Assembly: GCA_964559455.1 (NCBI GenBank)
Contig: CAZLHO010000079.1
Location: forward strand, 1 to 10,440
From: CAZLHO01 sp964559455
GTDB lineage: Bacteria; Krumholzibacteriota; Krumholzibacteriia; LZORAL124-64-63
Direction: 5' to 3'
DNA: 10,440 bases
Under the pieces are notes generated by a model. That model did not search any database and had not been told where the DNA came from. It saw only the letters and a program-made list of their open reading frames with translations. The position numbers and the translations under genes are program-made. Of this stretch, positions 5,479-10,440 are shown in pieces (positions within the stretch are counted from its first letter, which is position 1; the number at the start of each line of letters is the position of its first letter).

Positions 5479-6561
5479 TCAGACTCCCGGGCCCAGGATC
5501 CAGCCCACCAGCGCCAGCGGCGTCAGCGGCAGAATGCCCGCCCACGACAGCAGTTGCAGGGCCAGGGGCCGGTGGTCGGCCCGGTTCAGGCTGTCGCCCC
5601 AGCCGGCCAGGCCCTCGACGAAGATCGACACGCGCAGGGTCCGGAATCCCTCCCCGTCCACGTATTCGTAGCGGGTGCCGGCGCGCTGCAGCCCGGCGCT
5701 GAGGCCCAGCATCTCGACGTAGCCCCGGTGGTAGCCGCCCAGGGCCGTGCCGTAGTCGTAGCCCAGCGTCATGAAGGGACCCAGCAGCGCCGCGCCGAAG
5801 CGGCCGCCGAACTCGCTGTCGTTCCAGTCGGTCTCGCCGCGCCGGTTCTTCAGCGAGACGAAGCCGTAGCCCGCTTCCAGCGCCGGGCGCCAGTCGGCGG
5901 AGAACGAGCCGAAGTGGTGCCGCCAGCCCATCATCGCCGACTCGGAGAAGTTGAAGGGTTCGTCCTCATCGAAGTTCAGCGTCACGTCGGTATGCAGGAA
6001 GATCTTCTCGTTGCCGCGCCAAAGGTCGGCGGCGAAGGCGAAGCCGCCGATCATGCCGTCGCGCTGGGGCGTGCCGGGCAGTTCGGCCTCGTACAGGCCC
6101 CACGAGATGAAGGGGATCACGCCGAAGGAGAGGGTGCGGGGGTTGATGATGCGCCGGCCCCACCAGGGGGTCGCCCACTCGCCCTCGTCGTTCAGGCGCA
6201 TGCCGTCGACGACGACGGCGGCGGGCACGGGGCGGCCGTCCAGGGGGGCGCGCAGCTCGCCGACCAGGCGGTGGAACTCCCCGACCATCCCGGCCCAGCG
6301 CAGGGGCGAGCCCGGTTCGTCGGGCCGGCAGCCCAAGTCCATCACCGGCGGGTTGTCCGAGGGCTTCGCCAGCGAGAAGCGGTGGTCGGACTCGCTCGTG
6401 AAGATGCGCACCGAATCGGGCCGCTGCTCGAAGAACTCCAGGTCGAGCCGGACGATCAGCGTGTCGTTGCGCACCGCGTGGTGGACATCGCCCGTCACGT
6501 TCCAAGCCGAGGCCGAGGATGCAACGGTCAGGAGCGCGAGGATCGGGGCGAGGCGGCGCAT
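5479..6561 (-). CDS. Secreted or outer-membrane protein of unknown function
   Basis: I do not recognise a named family. The 360-residue product begins with a clear signal peptide (MRRLAPILALLTVASSASA, cleavage near residue 19). Residues 20-135 look like a soluble beta-rich domain with a single cysteine (Cys78). From about 140 to 320 the sequence has short alternating hydrophobic/polar stretches rich in Gly and aromatics (for example GWRHHFGSFSADWRPALEAG, 212-231), typical of outer-membrane beta-barrel strands, and it ends with a hydrophobic stretch (333-360). An outer-membrane location is inference. The ATG at 6561 is chosen over one at 6633 because AGGGAG (6573-6568) lies six bases upstream and the signal peptide begins there. 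The gene is divergent from the methionine sulfoxide reductase gene. Confidence 0.7.
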   Translation of the reverse strand: MRRLAPILALLTVASSASAWNVTGDVHHAVRNDTLIVRLDLEFFEQRPDSVRIFTSESDHRFSLAKPSDNPPVMDLGCRPDEPGSPLRWAGMVGEFHRLVGELRAPLDGRPVPAAVVVDGMRLNDEGEWATPWWGRRIINPRTLSFGVIPFISWGLYEAELPGTPQRDGMIGGFAFAADLWRGNEKIFLHTDVTLNFDEDEPFNFSESAMMGWRHHFGSFSADWRPALEAGYGFVSLKNRRGETDWNDSEFGGRFGAALLGPFMTLGYDYGTALGGYHRGYVEMLGLSAGLQRAGTRYEYVDGEGFRTLRVSIFVEGLAGWGDSLNRADHRPLALQLLSWAGILPLTPLALVGWILGPGV

Positions 6562-6599
6562 GGTCGACTCCCTGCGGTGGTAACGGATGCGAAGGCTGG

Positions 6600-6608
6600 A
6601 TTCTAGCA
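6600..6608 (-). promoter_or_regulatory. Extended -10 promoter of the envelope protein gene
   Basis: TGCTAGAAT read on the minus strand (6608-6600) is an extended -10 element about 40 bases before the ATG at 6561. No good -35 sits at the usual distance; TTGGAT (6633-6628) is 22 bases away. The identical nine-base string occurs at 9018-9010. Confidence 0.45.
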
Positions 6609-6633
6609 TCCGGCGTCGAACGGGCACATCCAA

Positions 6634-6662
6634 TTCGCGGCCTCAGCGCGGCGTGGTATATT
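6634..6662 (+). promoter_or_regulatory. msrC: Promoter of the methionine sulfoxide reductase gene
   Basis: TATATT (6657-6662) is a good -10 box, with a poor -35 (TTCGCG, 6634-6639) 17 bases upstream. Transcription would begin near 6669, about 27 bases before the GTG start. The two divergent -10 boxes are about 50 bases apart. Confidence 0.4.
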
Positions 6663-6695
6663 GGAACGCAGCCACCTTATCCCGGAGGATCCGAC

Positions 6696-7169
6696 GTGCC
6701 CCCGAGCCCCGACGCCGCCCTGGCCGGCCGCTACGCCCGCATCGCCGCGCAGCTGGAAGAGCTGTTCCGCAAGACCGACGACCCGGTCGCCCGCATGGCC
6801 ACCGCCGTCGCGGTGCTGCACCACAAGATGCCCCACTTCTTCTGGACGGGATTCTACCGGCTGACCGGCGGCGACCTGGTCGTCGGCCCCTATCAGGGAC
6901 CGGTCGCCTGTTCGGTGCTGAAGGCGCCCGAGGGCGTCTGCTGGGCGGGCGTGGAACGCGGCGAGACCGTTCTCGTGCCGGACGTCGAGGCCTTCCCCGG
7001 CCACGTGGCCTGCGACGGGCGCTCGCGCAGCGAGATCGTCGTGCCGCTGCGCGACGCCGCCGGCGCGGTCGTCGGCGTGCTCGACGTCGACTCGGCCGAG
7101 CTCGACGCCTTCGGCCCCGCCGACAGCGAAGGGCTGCAGACGATCGTCGCCATGATCCACAGCCCTTGA
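6696..7169 (+). CDS. msrC: Free methionine-(R)-sulfoxide reductase (GAF-domain fRMsr)
   Basis: This cytoplasmic enzyme reduces the R form of free methionine sulfoxide back to methionine, repairing oxidised amino acid pools. The 157-residue protein is a single GAF domain with the fRMsr pattern: FFWTGFY (48-54), GPYQGPVAC (64-72), EGVC (79-82), VPDVEAFPGHVACD (94-107) and SRSEIVVPL (110-118). The three cysteines of the catalytic and resolving cycle, Cys72, Cys82 and Cys106, have the same spacing (10 and 24) as Cys84, Cys94 and Cys118 of the Escherichia coli enzyme. Acidic pocket residues Glu113, Asp130 and Asp132 are also present. The start is GTG at 6696, seven bases after GGAGG (6684-6688). 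The frame is open further upstream, but that part lies before the promoter. The gene ends 18 bases from the convergent secreted-protein gene. Confidence 0.93.
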   Translation: MPPSPDAALAGRYARIAAQLEELFRKTDDPVARMATAVAVLHHKMPHFFWTGFYRLTGGDLVVGPYQGPVACSVLKAPEGVCWAGVERGETVLVPDVEAFPGHVACDGRSRSEIVVPLRDAAGAVVGVLDVDSAELDAFGPADSEGLQTIVAMIHSP

Positions 7170-7187
7170 GCGGAGACCCGTCCGTCC

Positions 7188-8852
7188 CTACTTCACGAGC
7201 ATCATGCGGCGCGTGACGCGCTCCTCCCCGCTCTCGACCATGCAGAAGTAGGCCCCGCTGGGCAGACCCGCCCCCGAGAAGGGCAGTTCGTGGCGGCCGG
7301 CCGTCATGAACCCGTCCAGCGGCTCGGCCACCACCCGCCCGCGGGCGTCGAAGACCCGCACCCGCACCCGGCCGTCCTCGCTCAGCGTGATGGGCATGAC
7401 CGTGGTCGGGTTGAAGGGATTGGGCCGGACCGCCTCGACGACCAGACGCGGCGCCGGCGTGTCGGCCACGCCCACGATCTCGGCCGACGGTCCGAAGTGG
7501 TAGTCGACGTCCTCGAACCACTGCGCGATCGTCTTGCCCAGCACCGGATCCTGCATCTGGAAGCGCACCTGGTCCACGTGGCCGGGCGCGGTCAGGGTGA
7601 ACCACCCCGTCGCCGTGTGGGCGCCCATCGGCAGCACGGTGCTGCCGTGGGCAGAGTAGTCCGGGCAGAGCTGCCCGTCGCAGAAGGGCCGCGCGTAGAT
7701 CTTCACGCCGCCCATCCAGTCCGTGTCGTACTGGAAGCTGACGTTCACCGGCTCGTCGACGGCCAGGATGGCGGTCGAGCCAGGCGTGAAGTCGAAGCCG
7801 TCCATCGGGTGGTCGTCGAAGCGGATCCTGGCCGGCAGGTCGAGCGAGACGTCGATCAGGGCGGCCGGCAGGTCGAAAGTCCGCAGCCTCACCGTGGCGA
7901 CGTCCATCTCATCTTCGGGGGACGGCGTGAAGTCGGTCCAGGCGGAGCCCGCCCCGGCCGGGAAGCCTCCGGGCGGATGCGGCTGGTGCGCCGTGTCCAG
8001 CAGCGCGCCGTCGGCATCGAAGGCGTAGGGGATCGTATAGACGTTCTCGAACGATTCGTAGTCGAAGTCGAGCCGCACCTGCGTCGTCGTCGACACGCAG
8101 GCCGGCGGCTCCGGCGTGAAGACGACGTTCGACACCCCCCGCTCCCGCCACTTCAGGTCGACCGGCACGTAGAACTGATCGAGCAGCACCATCGCGACGT
8201 TGTAGATCTTGAATTCCACGGCGTCGATGTCCATGTCCTCGTCGAACGAGAAGTACTGGGTGCCGGCCCCCGAACCGTACCCCCCGTAGAAGAGGCCGCT
8301 GGCGGTGTAGCCGGCGGGCGTGACCCCGCCGGCCAGGGGGCGGGCCGAGATCCGCACCGCCGGCCAGCCGGTGGAATAGGTGAAGCCGATGTCCAGTCGC
8401 TGGCCGAAGCGGATGGCGGCCGGCGAATCGTAGCTCATCGTGATGTCGTAGAGGGCGTCCTCCACGTAGTACAGGTACAGGGGCACTTCGAAGATCAGCA
8501 GCACCTCCGTGGTCACCGCGTCCTGCATGAAGATCCGGACGTGGTCGATCTGGCCGACATCCGTCAGCTGGAAGGTGCGGGTCAAGGTGCCCTCGCCGAC
8601 CGGCACGACCGGGCTGCCGGAGTAGGTGCAGCTCGAGGGCCGGACGCCGCCGTGGAGGCCGTAGGCCCAGATGTAGACGCCGTTGGGCCCGGCCACCTTG
8701 TACGAGAACTCCATCTGCACGCCGTAGGACAGGGGCAGGCGGGATCCCGCGGGTTCCGAGAAGGTGACGTCGCCGATGTACTGGGCGGCGGCCGGCGCGG
8801 CGATCAGCAGCAGCGATGACACGAGCAGGAATGCGCGCAGGTGAACGGACAT
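7188..8852 (-). CDS. Secreted four-repeat protein with T9SS-type C-terminal sorting domain
   Basis: A 554-residue exported protein. Residues 1-24 are a signal peptide ending AAPAAAQ. The body (28-454) contains four diverged repeats of about 100 residues, each a probable beta-sandwich. Residues 471-554 form the C-terminal domain seen on cargo of the type IX secretion system, also annotated as FlgD-Ig-like: it opens with RPNPFNPTT (476-484), continues VRVRVFDARGRVV and ends with a basic tail, MMLVK. That domain normally directs the protein across the outer membrane to the surface or medium. No catalytic motif is visible, so an adhesin or surface structural role is a guess. The ATG at 8852 follows GGGGGG (8863-8858) by five bases and starts the signal peptide. 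The frame stays open to 9047, but that extension overlaps the promoter and terminator. No T9SS component is in this window. Confidence 0.82.
   Translation of the reverse strand: MSVHLRAFLLVSSLLLIAAPAAAQYIGDVTFSEPAGSRLPLSYGVQMEFSYKVAGPNGVYIWAYGLHGGVRPSSCTYSGSPVVPVGEGTLTRTFQLTDVGQIDHVRIFMQDAVTTEVLLIFEVPLYLYYVEDALYDITMSYDSPAAIRFGQRLDIGFTYSTGWPAVRISARPLAGGVTPAGYTASGLFYGGYGSGAGTQYFSFDEDMDIDAVEFKIYNVAMVLLDQFYVPVDLKWRERGVSNVVFTPEPPACVSTTTQVRLDFDYESFENVYTIPYAFDADGALLDTAHQPHPPGGFPAGAGSAWTDFTPSPEDEMDVATVRLRTFDLPAALIDVSLDLPARIRFDDHPMDGFDFTPGSTAILAVDEPVNVSFQYDTDWMGGVKIYARPFCDGQLCPDYSAHGSTVLPMGAHTATGWFTLTAPGHVDQVRFQMQDPVLGKTIAQWFEDVDYHFGPSAEIVGVADTPAPRLVVEAVRPNPFNPTTVMPITLSEDGRVRVRVFDARGRVVAEPLDGFMTAGRHELPFSGAGLPSGAYFCMVESGEERVTRRMMLVK
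7491..8771 (-). repeat. Four diverged ~100-residue protein repeats
   Basis: Within the secreted protein, repeat units cover approximately residues 28-130, 135-235, 240-343 and 352-454. Each has a middle strand plus glycine turn (IWAYGLHGG, ISARPLAGG, IPYAFDADG, IYARPFCDG) and ends with a shared strand pair (VRIFMQD, VEFKIYN, VRLRTFD, VRFQMQD) followed by a hydrophobic strand. Divergence is high at both protein and DNA level, so the duplications are old. The first and fourth are the most alike. Confidence 0.65.
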
Positions 8853-9009
8853 GACAACCCCCCGGTTCCCGTCAGGGCCGCACGGGACGGCCCGCACGCG
8901 GCGGCGCACACGAGCGAAACGATGCCGATCGTAGGCCGACGGGACGAGTCGGTTTATCGGGCATGGATTTTCGCGATTCGGCGGCGACCCCCGGATTGAA
9001 TATGTCCTC

Positions 9010-9039
9010 ATTCTAGCATGCGCCGCTGCGAGCGGGCAA
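9010..9039 (-). promoter_or_regulatory. Promoter of the four-repeat secreted protein gene
   Basis: On the minus strand TTGCCC (9039-9034) and TAGAAT (9015-9010) are 18 bases apart, and TGC precedes the -10 to make an extended TGCTAGAAT. It lies just after the hflC terminator. The leader down to the ATG at 8852 would be about 150 bases; I see no strong structure in it. Confidence 0.5.
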
Positions 9040-9049
9040 GCAGCCATCG

Positions 9050-9083
9050 CAAGAGAAGGGGCGGACGCCGCGGCGCCCGCCCC
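9050..9083 (-). terminator. Intrinsic terminator of the hflK-hflC operon
   Basis: Read on the minus strand, 9083-9072 (GGGGCGGGCGCC) pairs with 9069-9058 (GGCGTCCGCCCC) over up to twelve base pairs with one G-U wobble and a very short loop. TTCTCTTG follows (9057-9050). It lies about 25 bases after the hflC stop codon. The opposite strand would have an A-C mismatch and no T run, so it acts leftward. Confidence 0.75.
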
Positions 9084-9107
9084 CGTTGATCGCGAAACCG
9101 GCGGGCC

Positions 9108-10046
9108 CTAGCGGCCGCCGTCGGCGTCGGTGAGGAATCTGTAGAAGTCCCCCTCGGTGGTCAGCACCAGCGTGCTCTTCTCGTCCAGGGCCACCGGATA
9201 GGTCTCCATCGTCTTCAGGAAAACGTAGAACGACCTGGTGTCGGCCGACCGGTCGTAGGCCGCAGCGTAGATGTTCGTCGCGCCGGCGTCGGCCCGGCCG
9301 CGGATCTCCTCGGCCGTCTTGTAGGCCTCGGACTGGATGCGCAGCAGCTCGCGGTCCTTCTCGCCGCGGATGCGGGAGGCCTCGCCCTCGCCCTCGCTGC
9401 GGAAGCGGTCGGCGATGCGCTTGCGCTCGGCGATCATCCGCTCGAAGACCTTGCGCTCCACCTCGTCCACGTAGTTGATGCGCTTGAACTGCAGGTCGAG
9501 GATCTCGATGCCCAGGTCGGTCGTCCGCGCCTGGGCGTTGGCCAGGATCTCGCGGTGGATGATCTCGCGGCCGGCCTCGATCGCCTCCAGGATCACCTGG
9601 TCCTCTTCGAGCATGCCGCCCAGTTCGGGCTCGCGGTTGGTGCTGCGCACCACCTCGACGACGTCGTACTTGGCGATGGCGTTGCGGGTCTCGCCGTCCA
9701 GGATGTCGTCCAGGCGGGTCTGCGCGCCGCGCTCGTCGCGCAGGCGCTGGAAGTACAGCAGCGGGTCGCTGATGCGCCAGCGGGCGTAGGTGTTCACCCA
9801 GATGAAGCGCTTGTCCTTGGTGGGCAGCTGGTTGGGGTCGCCGTCCCACTCCAGGAAGCGCTTGTCGAAGCGGTTCACCTTCTGGATGAAGGGAGTCTTG
9901 ACCTTCAGGCCCGGCGTGACGACCGGATCGCCCACCGGCTTGCCGAACTGCGTGATGATCACCTGTTCGGTCTCGTTCAGGACATAGAAAGCGTTGGCCA
10001 CGGCGATCAGCACGATGACGCCGATGATGATTCCCAGATAACGCAT
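9108..10046 (-). CDS. hflC: HflC, SPFH/band 7 membrane protease modulator
   Basis: HflC pairs with HflK in a large inner-membrane complex that surrounds and restrains the FtsH protease. The 312-residue protein has one N-terminal membrane anchor (residues 4-20, short cytoplasmic end first). A band 7/SPFH domain follows (about 21-190), with the family phrases ETEQVIITQFGKPV (25-38), PGLKVKTPFIQKV (45-57) and RWRISDPLLYF (89-99). Next comes a charged helical stretch likely to form a coiled coil (about 193-262, including RSEGEGEASRIRGEKDRELL at 216-235), and then FYVFLKTMETY (273-283). The length is close to that of usual HflC proteins. The start may be ATG at 10046 or GTG at 10049; AAGGGGGG (10063-10056) lies nine or six bases upstream. 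The start overlaps the hflK stop codon, so the two are translationally coupled. Confidence 0.93.
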   Translation of the reverse strand: MRYLGIIIGVIVLIAVANAFYVLNETEQVIITQFGKPVGDPVVTPGLKVKTPFIQKVNRFDKRFLEWDGDPNQLPTKDKRFIWVNTYARWRISDPLLYFQRLRDERGAQTRLDDILDGETRNAIAKYDVVEVVRSTNREPELGGMLEEDQVILEAIEAGREIIHREILANAQARTTDLGIEILDLQFKRINYVDEVERKVFERMIAERKRIADRFRSEGEGEASRIRGEKDRELLRIQSEAYKTAEEIRGRADAGATNIYAAAYDRSADTRSFYVFLKTMETYPVALDEKSTLVLTTEGDFYRFLTDADGGR

Positions 10047-10440
10047 CACTGATCACCCCCCTTCACGGCTCCGGAGAGATCGAGCAGGGGCAGCACGCCT
10101 TCCAGGTCGCCGTCGACCACGATCTTGCGCTCCACCTTGGGCAGGATCTCGTTCATCGTCTCGAGGTAGATGCGCCGGCGCGTGACCTCGGGCGCCCGCC
10201 GGTAGGCTTCGTAGAGGGCCACGAAACGGGCGCTGTCGCCGCGGGCGCGGTTGACGCGGTCCAGGGCGTAGCCCTCGGCCTCCTGGATGGTCTGCAGGGC
10301 CTCGCCGCGCGCGCGCGGGATGACCTTGTTGTACTCGCTCTGGGCCTCGTTGATCAGCGTCGAACGCTGCTGCTGGGCCTCGTTGACCTCGTTGAACGAG
10401 GGCTTCACGGGATCGGGCGGGTTGACGTCCTGCAGCACGA
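10046..10440 (-). CDS. hflK: HflK, C-terminal part (truncated by the window edge)
   Basis: The frame enters from the right edge and ends at TGA (10048-10046), giving about 131 residues of the C-terminal third of HflK, HflC's partner in the FtsH-associated SPFH complex. Visible landmarks are VLQDVNPPDPVKPSF near the edge, a charged helical region (NEAQQQRSTLINEAQSEYNK), VIPRARGEA, and YLETMNEILPKVERKIV near the end. These are the usual order in HflK. The membrane anchor and most of the band 7 domain lie outside the window. An internal GTG at 10438 is not the true start, because the conserved sequence continues upstream of it. hflK precedes hflC in one operon, as in most bacteria. Confidence 0.92.
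   Translation of the reverse strand, partial: VLQDVNPPDPVKPSFNEVNEAQQQRSTLINEAQSEYNKVIPRARGEALQTIQEAEGYALDRVNRARGDSARFVALYEAYRRAPEVTRRRIYLETMNEILPKVERKIVVDGDLEGVLPLLDLSGAVKGGDQ

Noticed and set aside
4107..5702. Very long open frame on the plus strand opposite the POT transporter gene
   Set aside because: The translation is rich in His, Gln, Asp, Arg and Gly with no domain or signal. It is the antisense shadow of a well-supported gene in GC-rich DNA.
7171..7184. Bidirectional terminator between msrC and the secreted-protein gene
   Set aside because: The stem is only four base pairs and no T run follows on either strand.
7290..8819. Long plus-strand open frame opposite the secreted-protein gene
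   Set aside because: The composition is dominated by Arg, His, Gly and Val without motifs, while the minus strand encodes a signal peptide, repeats and a sorting domain.
8853..9047. Upstream extension of the secreted protein to 9047
   Set aside because: It overlaps the promoter at 9010-9039 and would hide the signal peptide, which begins at 8852.
1..10440. CRISPR array, tRNA, insertion sequence or phage/defence module
   Set aside because: No regularly spaced DNA repeats, cloverleaf-like RNA, transposase, integrase, nuclease or toxin-antitoxin gene was found on either strand.

Overview
The window is GC-rich bacterial DNA (roughly two-thirds G+C by eye) with short intergenic gaps, overlapping stop/start codons and recognisable sigma-70-like promoters. 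Signal peptides, a predicted envelope protein and a large exported protein with a C-terminal type IX secretion (T9SS)-like sorting domain point to a diderm bacterium, plausibly of the FCB group or a related uncultured phylum. The sequence alone does not settle the taxon. I see no tRNA, rRNA, CRISPR array, insertion sequence or phage gene.

Layout from left to right. Positions 1-125 are less GC-rich and hold the start of a leftward gene that runs off the edge. An exported metallo-beta-lactamase-fold hydrolase (126-1031, -) is divergent from a YciA-type acyl-CoA thioesterase (1187-1582, +). A 250-base gap with an AT-rich patch, a candidate promoter and a structured leader precedes a translationally coupled pair: an S-adenosylmethionine decarboxylase homologue that starts at TTG (1833-2204, +) and a SET-domain lysine methyltransferase (2201-2698, +). 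Three bases later, tail to tail, is a leftward transporter operon: a POT/PTR-family proton-coupled transporter (4005-5351) followed by a second, unrelated MFS permease (2702-4003). Upstream of that is a secreted or outer-membrane protein of unknown function (5479-6561, -), divergent from a free methionine-(R)-sulfoxide reductase (6696-7169, +). The reductase meets a secreted four-repeat protein with a T9SS-type tail (7188-8852, -) tail to tail. The right end holds hflC and the 3' part of hflK (9108-10440, -), closed by a strong intrinsic terminator.

Most genes are ordinary single units (membrane quality control, oxidative repair of free methionine, uptake, acyl-CoA hydrolysis). The most distinctive item is the speD-like/SET pair: two small SAM-using enzymes tied by an ATGA overlap, behind a leader of about 120 bases and without a spermidine synthase gene in view. 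The second is the exported protein built of four diverged repeats of about 100 residues. No complete novel multi-gene defence or mobile system is visible here.
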